From Methanoculleus sp. (GTDB lineage Archaea; Halobacteriota; Methanomicrobia; Methanomicrobiales; Methanoculleaceae): 12,130 nt of DNA. This document shows, one piece after another, positions 1 through 6,306 of this stretch. The notes beneath the pieces are model-generated. The model was not told the DNA's origin, did not search any database, and was given only the letters and a program-made list of their open reading frames with translations. The stretch lies in assembly GCA_023230425.1 (NCBI GenBank), contig JALNXI010000030.1, forward strand, positions 1-12,130, written 5' to 3'. The number at the start of each line of letters is the position of its first letter. Positions within the stretch are counted from its first letter, which is position 1. Made by a program: the position numbers and the translations under genes.

Positions 1-170
1 CGATATGACGGCACGACGACCGTCCGGCCCGCCATATCGGTGATCGTGCGGTTTTCAGCGGGGGATTCGATGTTCTGGGTGGCCGTGCAGGCGGCGGAGG
101 CGCAGAGGAGGACTGCACAGGCACCGAGCATGATGAGCAGAAGGTGAGAGTGTTTTGTAATGATTACCAC
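1..170 (-). CDS. ABC-importer substrate-binding lipoprotein, N-terminal part (runs off left edge)
   Basis: Only the first 56 codons are in the window. The reading frame opens with GTG at 168-170; the ATG two bases upstream in another frame meets a stop at once. It encodes a hydrophobic signal sequence (residues about 9-24) ending in a lipobox-like ASAAC with Cys28, then a polar linker, then the start of a mature domain reading TITDMAGRTVVVP. That phrase is typical of the first strand of periplasmic-binding proteins for iron-siderophore, cobalamin or oxyanion ABC importers (PF01497-like). I infer a membrane-anchored extracellular binding protein; the substrate cannot be told from this fragment. 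It lies outside the arsenic island and has its own AT-rich promoter upstream. GGAG about 14 nt before the GTG is a weak ribosome site, so the exact start is uncertain. Confidence 0.72.
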   Translation of the reverse strand, partial: MVIITKHSHLLLIMLGACAVLLCASAACTATQNIESPAENRTITDMAGRTVVVPSY

Positions 171-229
171 ATCCGTTCGGTCTTCTCCGGCACGCTCCGG
201 AGGGTTATGGTACCGTAGTTGGGACGTGG

Positions 230-290
230 GCCTTATTTAAAATATCCATTTAACTTTAAGTTAATGTTAATTACTATACATTGAAACCCT
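230..290 (-). promoter_or_regulatory. AT-rich promoter of the left-edge lipoprotein gene with a 15-bp palindrome
   Basis: This is a sharp AT-rich island in otherwise GC-rich DNA. Read on the minus strand, TATTTTAAATA (about 234-244) is a plausible TATA box, which would place transcription start near 215 and leave a leader of about 45 nt before the GTG at 170. Immediately upstream of the box is a perfect inverted repeat, TTAACTT-T-AAGTTAA (250-264). A palindrome abutting the TATA box of a metal- or cofactor-type importer is a likely operator. The regulator is not identified, and the repeat does not match the TTCAA-N6-TTGAA sites of the arsenic island. Confidence 0.5.
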
Positions 291-622
291 CTGCCCTGAT
301 CCGGCGGCGGAGGTCCAGAACAGCGATCATCCCGTGCCCATGTAAGAGGAGGTGAGCCTACAGCCCGAGCCGGGAGCGTGCTCATGCCCTTCGCCCGTCA
401 CACGGGATAGTTCTCGCCCCTCCCGAACCCCGGAGATTCCATCTGCCGCCATTCGGTCGCATACCCCATCCACGGCTTTGCCCTGGAACACCTATGGTAT
501 GTGACCTCAGGCTTAACCGACGAAAATGATAATTGGATGCAGGGGAACGCAGGTATGCCGGATCGTGTGTTCTCCCGGGCGTGTTCATCGTTCGGGCTGT
601 TCCGGCCAGTCGCAACCCCAGA
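291..622. other. Intergenic stretch without a convincing gene
   Basis: About 330 bases lie between the 3' end of the last arsenic-island gene (623) and the upstream promoter of the left-edge gene. No ORF has both a ribosome site and a recognisable protein. A 50-codon plus-strand frame (352-504) has a Pro/Ser/Arg-rich composition typical of noncoding GC-rich DNA. No tRNA cloverleaf or T-loop consensus was seen. A short T-rich run on the minus strand near 519-530 (ATCATTTTCG) could end the leftward operon but has no clear stem. Confidence 0.5.
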
Positions 623-982
623 TCAGCCAGATTCACTCCCGCCCCGTACCGCCGCGAGCACCGCCCCTGCGAGCCGCTCGATCTCGTCGAACCGCGGCTC
701 CGCCATGCCATCCTTTGTGATCCCGCATTCGGTCGCGACGACGTGCAGATCCGGATCGACCCCGATCTCCCGGAGTCTCCGGAGCGCACAGGCATCTTCG
801 CACCCATCGAGCGCGAGGATCCGCCCTGCGTAGCGTGCCGCCTCCTCAAGAGGGCGGCTTGCCGGGAGCGAGGCCTCCACAATATCCGGCGAGCGCCGCA
901 GGAGCGCCGTTCCCGTCAGAGTGGTCAGCCTCCCGGTATTCGAGAGGCCGGAACAGGTGATGAGGGTGACGGGTTCCGCCAC
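623..982 (-). CDS. DGC-domain putative zinc/metalloid-binding protein (copy 1, stand-alone)
   Basis: A 119-aa protein starting with GTG at 980-982; GGAGTGAGGTT gives a good ribosome site. It matches the DGC family (PF08859), small presumed cytosolic proteins named for a central Asp-Gly-Cys motif and thought to bind metal through conserved cysteines. Visible features are the N-terminal CSGLSNTG (Cys10), LDGCEDAC (Cys61, Cys65) and TECG (Cys86). The cysteine found at the ACIPA position of the paralogue at 7327-7674 is Ser38 here, so one presumed ligand is missing. The C-terminal half closely resembles that paralogue (both contain EPRFDEIERL). It starts 4 nt after the DUF2703 gene and is the last gene of the acr3 operon. 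Function is unknown; a thiol-based metalloid carrier or sensor is an inference from context. Confidence 0.85.
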   Translation of the reverse strand: MAEPVTLITCSGLSNTGRLTTLTGTALLRRSPDIVEASLPASRPLEEAARYAGRILALDGCEDACALRRLREIGVDPDLHVVATECGITKDGMAEPRFDEIERLAGAVLAAVRGGSESG

Positions 983-986
983 AACC

Positions 987-1379
987 TCACTCCATCCCGA
1001 GCGCCTTCATAGCTGCCCGCCCTATCAGTTCCGGCGGGATCGCCTCGTACTCCTCACCGTTGTAGCGAAGCGCCCGGCACTCCGTATCCTCATCGCAGGT
1101 GATACAGGAACAGGAGCAGCAGGGGGTGGTGGTCACCTCGACCCCCTCGAGGAGGTCTTCGATCGGCACCCCGTTGAAGAGGAGGCTGTTCGATTCAGCG
1201 ACCGCCGCGTCGGGGAGGACGGTCTCGACCATCCGCACGCTGACCCCCTCCATCTCGAGGAGCGTGCGGATCTCCGCGAGAACGGCCGCAAGGGTCAGCC
1301 CGGTCTCCTCGCACCGCTCGCAGGTGTTTTCAACATCTTTCCCGATGTGTTTCCATTCAATGACGAGTTCCTTCTTCAT
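987..1379 (-). CDS. DUF2703 protein (stand-alone)
   Basis: A 130-aa protein with ATG at 1377-1379, preceded by GAGATGAT. It matches the uncharacterised DUF2703 family (PF10865). Key features are the opening strand VIEWKHIG, a CxxC pair in TCERC (Cys20, Cys23) at the head of a helix, SNSLLFNGVPIEDLL (about 63-77), and a Cys cluster CCSCSCITC (Cys87, 88, 90, 92, 95) followed by Cys101. The order strand-CxxC-helix-strand-NGxP suggests a thioredoxin-like fold; that is my inference, not a family fact. It sits 10 nt after acr3 and 4 nt before the DGC gene. The same two domains are fused in one protein at 8087-8947, implying that the pair acts together. With 8 cysteines in 130 residues it is a plausible cytosolic As(III) or thiol-exchange protein. 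Confidence 0.88.
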   Translation of the reverse strand: MKKELVIEWKHIGKDVENTCERCEETGLTLAAVLAEIRTLLEMEGVSVRMVETVLPDAAVAESNSLLFNGVPIEDLLEGVEVTTTPCCSCSCITCDEDTECRALRYNGEEYEAIPPELIGRAAMKALGME

Positions 1380-1389
1380 GGTATCATCT

Positions 1390-2487
1390 CTACTGGGAAT
1401 CCGCGGGACATCTTCCTGTCGCCTCCCCGCCGTACCACCTATCCCGGATCAGGAGCGCCACGTTCACGAGCGATATCAGCACCGGCACCTCGATCAGCGG
1501 GCCGATGACCGTGGCAAACGCCACACCGGAACCGATCCCGAAGACCCCGATAGCGACGGCGATGGCAAGTTCGAAGTTGTTGCTTGCCGCGGTGAACGAG
1601 AGCGCCGTTGCCCGGCCGTAATCGACCCCGAGTCTCCAGGACATCCAGAACGAGACGAAGAACATAGCGAGGAAGTAGATCGTGAGCGGGACGGCGATCC
1701 GGAGGACGTCGAGCGGGAGCGCGACGATGTTGCCGCCCTGGGTTGAGAACATAACGACGATGGTGAAGAGCAGCGCGACGAGCGTGATCGGCGATATCTT
1801 CGGGATGAACCGCTCCTGGTACCACTCCTTCGACTTCACCCGGAGGAGGGCGAACCGGGTGACAAACCCGGCGGCGAACGGGATGCCGAGGTAGACAAAG
1901 ACCGTGGCAGCGACGCCCGAAATCGTGATCGGCACCGCCGTCCCGGCCCCGATCCCGAGGAGCGGCGGGAGGACGGTGATGAAGACGTAGGCGTAGAGGG
2001 CGTAGAAGAGCACCTGGAAGATGGAGTTCAAGCCAACGATGGCGGCACAATACTCGCAGTCGCCCTCTGCAAGGTCGTTCCAGACGATCACCATCGCGAT
2101 GCACCGGGCGAGGCCCACGAGAATAAGGCCATACATGAACTCCGGCCGGCCCGAGAGGAAGACCGCCGCAAGGAGGAACATCAGTACCGGGCCGACGACC
2201 CAGTTCTGGACGACGGAGAGGCCGAGCACCTTTCTGTCCCGAAAGACCCGCCCGAGTTCTTCGTACCGGACCTTCGCAAGCGGCGGGTACATCATCAGGA
2301 TCAGCCCGATGGCGATGGGGATCGAGGTCGTCCCGATAGCAAACCCGGTGATTGCCGAAGGCACCGCGGGGACGAAGTAGCCGACGGCGACGCCGGCCAC
2401 CATGGCGAGGACAATCCAGAGGGTCAGGTAGCGGTCGAGAAGCGAGAGCCGGGAGACCCCGGGGCGGGGCCGGTCGGCGGTGCCCAT
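1390..2487 (-). CDS. acr3: Arsenite efflux carrier Acr3
   Basis: A 365-aa integral membrane protein with about ten hydrophobic segments, the usual size and topology of Acr3-family As(OH)3/H+ antiporters (bile acid:sodium symporter superfamily). The Acr3 signature is clear: GLARCIAMVIVWNDLAEGD carries the essential TM4 cysteine at residue 129, and SNNFELAIA carries the conserved TM9 glutamate at 306. Both residues are known to be required in characterised Acr3 proteins. The ATG (2485-2487) overlaps the TGA of the upstream permease by one base (TGATG), so translation is probably coupled. It is in operon 3 with an ArsP-type permease ahead and DUF2703 and DGC proteins behind. It exports the arsenite produced by ArsC. 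The automatic name ArsB is sometimes used for this family, but it is not the 12-TM ArsB. Confidence 0.96.
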   Translation of the reverse strand: MGTADRPRPGVSRLSLLDRYLTLWIVLAMVAGVAVGYFVPAVPSAITGFAIGTTSIPIAIGLILMMYPPLAKVRYEELGRVFRDRKVLGLSVVQNWVVGPVLMFLLAAVFLSGRPEFMYGLILVGLARCIAMVIVWNDLAEGDCEYCAAIVGLNSIFQVLFYALYAYVFITVLPPLLGIGAGTAVPITISGVAATVFVYLGIPFAAGFVTRFALLRVKSKEWYQERFIPKISPITLVALLFTIVVMFSTQGGNIVALPLDVLRIAVPLTIYFLAMFFVSFWMSWRLGVDYGRATALSFTAASNNFELAIAVAIGVFGIGSGVAFATVIGPLIEVPVLISLVNVALLIRDRWYGGEATGRCPADSQ

Positions 2488-3392
2488 CAGATCACCGCGA
2501 GCACCTGGAATATGACGCCGGCAAGGACGGCGACGGTGAGGATCGTCGCCACGAAGGCGGCGACGAGCCTTCGTTCGAAGATCGCCGCAAGGAGCGTCAC
2601 CTCAGGTATGCTTGCCCCCGCACCGCCGATGATCAGGGCCATGACCGCCCCGATGCCCATCCCCTTCTCGAGGAGGACGGCACTCACGGGGATGAGCGTC
2701 TCGGCCCGGATGTACATCGGCACCCCTATTATCGCCGCCACCGGTATGGCGAGCGGGTTGTCCGGCCCGGCGAGGGAGACGATCAGGTCTCCGGGGACGA
2801 ACCCGTAGATGAACGCCCCGATGCCCGCACCGAGGAGGAGGTAGGGGAAGACCTGCCGGAAAAGGCTGACGGCAAAGGAGAACGCACCGCGGATACGGGT
2901 GCCATGGCCTCTCGCACAGTCGCAGGGTTCCGGCCGTCCTTCGACTACCACATCCTTGACGTAGCGCTCGTAGCCGAGCCGCCCGAGGAGCCAACCTATA
3001 CCGACGGCGGCGGTGAAGGTGACGGTGGCGTAGACAACGGTCGGCACAACCCCGATGAGCGCGACGAGAAGTGAGAGGATTATCGGGTTTAAGAGCGGGG
3101 AGGCGAGCAGGAACGACATGCAGACCCCGAAAGGGATCCCGACGTCAAGGAGCCCGATCAGGATGGGGATGGTCGAGCAGGAGCAGAACGGGGTGAGCGC
3201 CCCAAAGCCGGCCCCGATGACGTTCCCAACACCCTGCCGCTTCCCGGCAAGCACGCCACGTATCCGCTCTTCGGGGATGTAGGCCTGGAGCAGCCCGACG
3301 AGGAACGTGATCCCGACAAAGAGCAGGATCAGTTCCCCGGCTATAACGACGAAGAACTGCCCGGCCGTAATGAGTGTTGAGAGAAGGTCCAT
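2487..3392 (-). CDS. arsP: ArsP/DUF318-type permease (probable organoarsenical exporter)
   Basis: A 301-aa membrane protein of the PF03773 permease family (ArsP_1/DUF318) with about eight hydrophobic segments in two halves. The first half carries the hallmark LTPFCSCSTIP (Cys70, Cys72) and ASPLLNPII. The second half has the inverted-repeat counterpart near GVPMYIRAETLIP. A central hydrophilic loop contains EPCDC (Cys157, Cys159), which may gather metalloid. Characterised ArsP proteins export trivalent methylarsenite and aromatic arsenicals; that substrate here is inferred from the family and from coupling to acr3 (one-base overlap). It begins 25 nt after the small Cys-rich peptide gene. A second, longer member of the family is at 9731-10810. 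Confidence 0.88.
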   Translation of the reverse strand: MDLLSTLITAGQFFVVIAGELILLFVGITFLVGLLQAYIPEERIRGVLAGKRQGVGNVIGAGFGALTPFCSCSTIPILIGLLDVGIPFGVCMSFLLASPLLNPIILSLLVALIGVVPTVVYATVTFTAAVGIGWLLGRLGYERYVKDVVVEGRPEPCDCARGHGTRIRGAFSFAVSLFRQVFPYLLLGAGIGAFIYGFVPGDLIVSLAGPDNPLAIPVAAIIGVPMYIRAETLIPVSAVLLEKGMGIGAVMALIIGGAGASIPEVTLLAAIFERRLVAAFVATILTVAVLAGVIFQVLAVI

Positions 3393-3417
3393 GGGGTCCG
3401 CTCACGCATCAGATGCT

Positions 3418-3576
3418 TTACTCGTCCCCTGCGTCAGACTCTTCCTTCTTCTCCTTCGGGACGATCCGTGTGCCGCAGCAGCCGCCGCCGCTGCCACAGC
3501 CGCAGCCGGAGGAGAAGAGTTTCTTTATCCGCGATCCGATGCATCCTTCATCTTTCTTATCATTCTCGCCTGTCAT
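3418..3576 (-). CDS. 52-aa Cys/Gly-rich peptide, first gene of the arsP-acr3 operon
   Basis: A small frame (ATG 3574-3576, TAA 3418-3420) encoding a charged peptide with a central SSGCGCGSGGGCCG stretch (Cys25, 27, 33, 34) plus Cys12, flanked by Lys/Glu-rich ends. It is soluble, with no signal or membrane segment. It is the first gene after the two ArsR-like operator repeats and lies 25 nt ahead of arsP, so it should be co-induced. Its CGC-rich core resembles the Cys-rich linker (GCGCGCACGG) of the DGC-DUF2703 fusion. I infer a metallothionein-like arsenite buffer, or a carrier handing As(III) to the permeases. The ribosome site is weak (GGAG 15 nt upstream); a short-leader start is possible. 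Codon bias and position favour a real gene, but no named family is recognised. Confidence 0.72.
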   Translation of the reverse strand: MTGENDKKDEGCIGSRIKKLFSSGCGCGSGGGCCGTRIVPKEKKEESDAGDE

Positions 3577-3612
3577 GGTCAATCACATCCGCTCCGGCCG
3601 GTGCGCCGGAGT

Positions 3613-3632
3613 GTTTCAATCCGGTTTGAATT
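3613..3632. promoter_or_regulatory. ArsR-type operator 3b downstream of the predicted operon 3 start site
   Basis: TTCAATCCGGTTTGAA (3615-3630) is a second TTCAA-N6-TTGAA site in front of operon 3. Its centre is 52 bp from that of site 3a, close to five helical turns, so both would face the same side of the DNA. It lies in the predicted 5' leader of the Cys-rich peptide gene. Confidence 0.62.
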
Positions 3633-3664
3633 ACTGTTGGTGGTGCTGGCGTATGAAGGTTTCT

Positions 3665-3684
3665 ATTTCAATAAAAATTGAATT
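3665..3684. promoter_or_regulatory. ArsR-type operator 3a overlapping the TATA box of operon 3
   Basis: TTCAAT-AAAA-ATTGAA (3667-3682) is a perfect 6+6 inverted repeat with a 4-base centre. It fits the TTCAA-N6-TTGAA pattern seen at four other points in the window. On the minus strand its centre reads TTTTTATT, the best TATA-like element for operon 3, so a bound repressor would block TBP. Transcription start is predicted near 3650. Confidence 0.68.
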
Positions 3685-3849
3685 GGTATGAAACGGTATG
3701 CGGGAGGGACCTGCAGGACGGCGCAGTCTTCAGACCAAACGTGGACAGGAGCGCGGCATGGAAGGAGAGAAGGGCTGCGGGAGTTTTCCGGGCAGCCACA
3801 GGAAGGTTCCCCGCAGTGCCGAAAGAGCACCGGCCCCGCAGGAAGGGCA

Positions 3850-4566
3850 TCACCCAAACAGCATTACCGCGAGGAGGTAGACCCCGATCCCGATGAAGAG
3901 CACCCCGACAATGCGCCGCGTCCAGTGCTCGAACTTCTCCGCCGCTTTCATCGCGCTCCCCACCTTCGCGACCCCGGTCACCATGATCAGCGAGAACGCG
4001 ATCACCGGCAGGGCGGTGGCGACGGCAAAGACCGCCGGGACGCCGAGCGGATCAGAGGTCCGGAGCGCCAGCGGGACGAGCATCGCAAAGAAGAGCACCG
4101 CCGAGAACGGGCAGAAGGTCAGTGCGAAGAGCACGCCGAGGAGAAAACTCCCTGCCAGCCCCTGATCGGCAACCCGCTCCTTGAACACGGCAAATCGCCT
4201 GCCCCCGCCCCTCCAGGAGGGGAGCACAACGAGATCGAGCATCACGACCCCGACGGCGATCAGCAACGGGCCGACCAGCACCTCGCCCCATGACTGGAGG
4301 AAGAGCGAGATCCCCTGGATGGAGAGGCCGAAGATGACGATCAGCGCCGCGAGCCCGACGTAGACGGCCATCCTCCCGGCGCTGTAGAGCGCTCCGGCAA
4401 GGAGGGTCTGCCCGGGATTGCCGATCCGGCGGGAGAGATACCCGATTGCGGCGATGTTCGTCGCGAGCGGGCAGGGGGAGAGGGCCATCATCAACCCGAT
4501 GAAGAACGCGGCGACGAGAGGGATGCTGCTCGTCCCCATCGTCTCCATGAACCCCATCAGGCTCAT
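3850..4566 (-). CDS. arsG: ArsG/CcdA-like membrane protein (probable arsenical efflux or thiol electron transfer)
   Basis: A 238-aa integral membrane protein with six or seven hydrophobic segments, of the CcdA/DsbD-transmembrane superfamily. The diagnostic cysteines are present: ALSPCPLATN in the first segment (Cys32) and LTFCPFSAVLFF in the fourth (Cys152). CcdA/DsbD proteins use such a pair to pass electrons across the membrane. The branch found in arsenic clusters is named ArsG and is proposed to export aromatic aminoarsenicals. Assignment to ArsG rests on the SPCPLATN motif, the absence of cytochrome c maturation genes and the arsenic context. Its ATG overlaps the TGA of the preceding CxxC lipoprotein gene (ATGA at 4563-4566), a translationally coupled pair. 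The alternative is a DsbD-like reductant supplier for the outward-facing CHSC protein encoded just upstream. Confidence 0.82.
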   Translation of the reverse strand: MSLMGFMETMGTSSIPLVAAFFIGLMMALSPCPLATNIAAIGYLSRRIGNPGQTLLAGALYSAGRMAVYVGLAALIVIFGLSIQGISLFLQSWGEVLVGPLLIAVGVVMLDLVVLPSWRGGGRRFAVFKERVADQGLAGSFLLGVLFALTFCPFSAVLFFAMLVPLALRTSDPLGVPAVFAVATALPVIAFSLIMVTGVAKVGSAMKAAEKFEHWTRRIVGVLFIGIGVYLLAVMLFG

Positions 4567-5102
4567 TGCGAGAAGTCCCCGGCGAGACGCATCCCGAGTA
4601 GCGTCTTGAGATACTGCATGAATCCGGGCTTGTCGTTCAGCTTGTACCAGACCCGGGTGTCCTCTTCTTTAGAGAACCCGCCCTGGTCGTCGTAGGTGCC
4701 GATCCAGAGCGACGAACCGGTCGCGCCGTAGCGTTCGACGATCTCCTTCTTTTCCGGGTCGGCGATATCGATATGGTCGAAGATCAGCTTCCCGGAGCCG
4801 AGTTCTTCGGGGAAGTGTGTCTTCACGGTCTCTTCGGCGTAGTCACCGAGCACCACGCAGGAGTGGCACTGGTTCGGAGCGGTGAAATGGATGACCTCGA
4901 CTTTAGTGACGGTACCGTTGAGCGGCGAGATGGTGGCTGCGTCCGCTCCACCGGATTCTGTCGTGCACCCTGCAAAGAGGGCGGCAAAGGCCAGGAGAAC
5001 CGACAGCGCAACTAACGGCAGGACCTTTCGTCCGGTTATGCGGCAGGCAAGCCCCCGGCGCATGCGTGGGGCCTCAGAACTGCATAGTTGGTTCGTTTTC
5101 AT
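4563..5102 (-). CDS. arsF: ArsF-like CxxC lipoprotein
   Basis: I choose ATG 5100-5102 (179 aa) because AGGAGTG sits 8 nt upstream and the promoter/operator lies just beyond; the longer frame reaching 5339 would read through the promoter. The protein has a positively charged N-terminus, a hydrophobic stretch (about 28-44), a lipobox LFAGC (Cys46), a linker, then a thioredoxin-fold-like domain with VIHFTAPNQCHSC (Cys79, Cys82), and IVERYGATGSSLWIG, where a cis-Pro loop would be expected. It resembles the ArsF family, described with ArsE and ArsG as part of a nitroaromatic-arsenical reduction and efflux system; this match is from memory of the family and is moderate. It is probably anchored outside the membrane and coupled to the ArsG/CcdA-like protein by an ATGA overlap. 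An extracytoplasmic thiol oxidoreductase is the alternative reading. Confidence 0.75.
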   Translation of the reverse strand: MKTNQLCSSEAPRMRRGLACRITGRKVLPLVALSVLLAFAALFAGCTTESGGADAATISPLNGTVTKVEVIHFTAPNQCHSCVVLGDYAEETVKTHFPEELGSGKLIFDHIDIADPEKKEIVERYGATGSSLWIGTYDDQGGFSKEEDTRVWYKLNDKPGFMQYLKTLLGMRLAGDFSQ

Positions 5103-5130
5103 CAAGGACACTCCTGTCGCTGGATTGACT

Positions 5131-5184
5131 GTTACAATTTGGTTTGAAATGGTTCTGTGTTCTTGTGCAGGCAGATATATATGC
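5131..5184 (-). promoter_or_regulatory. Promoter of the arsF-arsG operon with ArsR-type operator
   Basis: On the minus strand GCATATATATCT (5173-5184) is a strong archaeal TATA box. Transcription should begin about 25 nt further on, near 5153. Directly after that comes TACAATTTGGTTTGAA (5133-5148), which matches the TTCAA-N6-TTGAA operator in nine of ten arm positions. The arrangement (TATA, start, operator, ribosome site, ATG at 5102) mirrors those of arsR and operon 1. Confidence 0.62.
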
Positions 5185-5218
5185 TTTCTCCAGTGATGCT
5201 TCATCATCGCATCCCCCT

Positions 5219-5233
5219 GCCGGAAAAATCGGC
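5219..5233 (-). terminator. Possible terminator of operon 1
   Basis: The sequence GCCG-GAAAAAT-CGGC forms a short stem whose minus-strand loop contains a run of five T. It lies about 40 nt past the stop of the last putative gene of operon 1 and ahead of the arsF promoter. U-rich runs terminate archaeal transcription, but the stem is short, so this is tentative. Confidence 0.25.
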
Positions 5234-5271
5234 GTTCCTCCACCGTGTATCGGGGCGGGATGCAGAAGCGG

Positions 5272-5397
5272 TCACTCCGGCTCGCCCCGTTTCTTTGCCC
5301 GGGTGATCTCCCTGGGGTAGAGATCCTCCCGCTCCTCAAGTTGCTCTTCGATGTACCGCAGGGTCTCGATGATGCGGGGTATCAGCACCCTGTCCAT
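5272..5397 (-). CDS. 41-aa charged helical peptide, unknown function
   Basis: The proposed ATG (5395-5397) has AAGGTG six bases upstream. The product is a single predicted amphipathic helix rich in Glu, Arg and Leu (for example ETLRYIEEQLEEREDL), ending KKRGEPE, with no cysteine and no membrane segment. A GTG at 5485-5487 would add 30 residues of low-complexity Ser/Thr/Arg sequence and would start inside a hairpin, so the short form is preferred. It is 153 nt beyond the ABC-2 permease gene, same strand, and may be the tail of operon 1 or a separate transcript. No family is recognised. The regular hydrophobic/charged pattern and ribosome site argue for a gene; its small size argues for caution. 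Confidence 0.42.
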   Translation of the reverse strand: MDRVLIPRIIETLRYIEEQLEEREDLYPREITRAKKRGEPE

Positions 5398-5479
5398 AGC
5401 GTTCACCTTCCGGCGTGTCCGCGTGCTGCTCCTCTCAAGCGCCCGGAGAGTACCCCCTTCACTGAGGAGGGGTGTTAGG

Positions 5480-5496
5480 TGCAGCACCCGGCTGCA
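5480..5496. repeat. Hairpin between ABC-2 permease and the 41-aa ORF
   Basis: TGCAGC-ACCCG-GCTGCA is a perfect 6-bp stem with a 5-nt loop. A second imperfect stem, ACCCC...GGGGT, lies beside it at 5452-5473. There is no T-run after it on the minus strand, so it may be an RNA processing or attenuation structure rather than a terminator. It occupies the only sizeable gap (5398-5550) in the distal part of operon 1. Confidence 0.35.
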
Positions 5497-5550
5497 AGGA
5501 GGATGGAGGGAGTCGCATCCAACCCCGGAACCCGGCTTCCCGGCGCGACG

Positions 5551-6306
5551 TCACATCCTCCGTGGCATGGTCCGCCGGTGCAGGTGCATCGCGGCGGCGG
5601 TAAAGACCAGGGTGAAGAGGGCAAGCATCGCGATCTCGACCGCCACCGGGAAGTAGTGTGCGCCCGTGAACGAGTATCGCACCAGGTCCGTGAAGTAGGT
5701 GAGCGGCGAGCAGACAGCAAGCAGAAGCCCCCATGCGGGCATCTGCTCAAGCGGGACGAAGATGCCGGAGATGAAGACGAGCGGGAACTTCAGGAGCGAG
5801 GAGAGCATCATGATGTTCGAAGGCACGTTCGTCGGGGGGACGGCAAGGAGCATCCCGATAGCCGAAAAGCAGCATGCAGCAAGGAGGACGGCAGAACCGA
5901 GCACGATGCCGTGCAGGAGCGGAAGGCCGAGGGCGAGGGCGATGAGGAGGGTGACCGCCGTGACCCCGATGCCGAAGAGGATGGAGGCGATCATGTCTCC
6001 GAGCACAATTGCCTCAGTGGTGATGGGGCAGGCTGCAAGCCGTTCGAGGGTCCGTGCCTGCCCTTCCCAGGGAAAGATTGCAGGAGATACGGCGGTCGAG
6101 GTGAAGAAGAGGGTCATCCCCATAAGCCCGGAGAGGAGGAACGCGAGGGGGAGCTGCCGGCCCCCCATGAAGAAAGCCAGGAAGAGGAAGACCGGCATGA
6201 AGATACCGAAGATGAGCACAGGGCCTTTGGAGTAATAGATCCGGATATCCTTCTTTGCTATCGCCCATGCCCGCCGGACCTGTTCGGACGTTCCTGCCGG
6301 GTTCAT
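5551..6306 (-). CDS. ABC-2 type exporter, permease subunit
   Basis: A 251-aa integral membrane protein with six hydrophobic segments, typical of ABC-2/DrrB-type permeases (PF01061/PF12698 group). The start ATG (6304-6306) has GGGGAGGAG ahead of it and overlaps the TGA of the ATPase gene as ATGA, showing the two are a pair; an upstream extension in the same frame is antisense to nothing useful and lacks a ribosome site. Features include an N-terminal amphipathic segment (KKDIRIYYSKGPVL), the conserved EGQARTLERLAACPIT loop after TM2, and the C-terminal SPLTYFTDLVR motif usual in this family. Substrate is unknown: relatives export drugs, lipids or ions. Its place inside an arsenic operon, next to a DGC gene, suggests export of a thiol-metalloid conjugate or a stress product; that is inference. 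Confidence 0.87.
   Translation of the reverse strand: MNPAGTSEQVRRAWAIAKKDIRIYYSKGPVLIFGIFMPVFLFLAFFMGGRQLPLAFLLSGLMGMTLFFTSTAVSPAIFPWEGQARTLERLAACPITTEAIVLGDMIASILFGIGVTAVTLLIALALGLPLLHGIVLGSAVLLAACCFSAIGMLLAVPPTNVPSNIMMLSSLLKFPLVFISGIFVPLEQMPAWGLLLAVCSPLTYFTDLVRYSFTGAHYFPVAVEIAMLALFTLVFTAAAMHLHRRTMPRRM

Noticed and set aside
275..290. A possible sixth TTCAA-N6-TTGAA operator near the left-edge promoter (ATTACTATACATTGAA)
   Set aside because: Only the right half-site matches; the left arm agrees in two of five positions.
352..504. A 50-codon plus-strand frame starting GTG after an AGGAG
   Set aside because: The AGGAG abuts the start codon with no spacing and the product is Pro/Ser-rich without any motif.
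382..882. A 166-codon minus-strand open frame overlapping the DGC copy 1 gene
   Set aside because: Low-complexity Arg/Ser/Gly composition, and it overlaps in another frame a gene with clear family motifs and a ribosome site.
3781..3849. A possible terminator between the ArsG-like gene and operon 3
   Set aside because: There are short GC-rich self-complementary bits but no stem longer than four base pairs and no T-run on the minus strand.
5103..5339. N-terminal extension of the ArsF-like protein to 258 aa
   Set aside because: It would place the TATA box and operator inside the coding region and precede the signal peptide with a long charged segment; ATG at 5102 has a good ribosome site.
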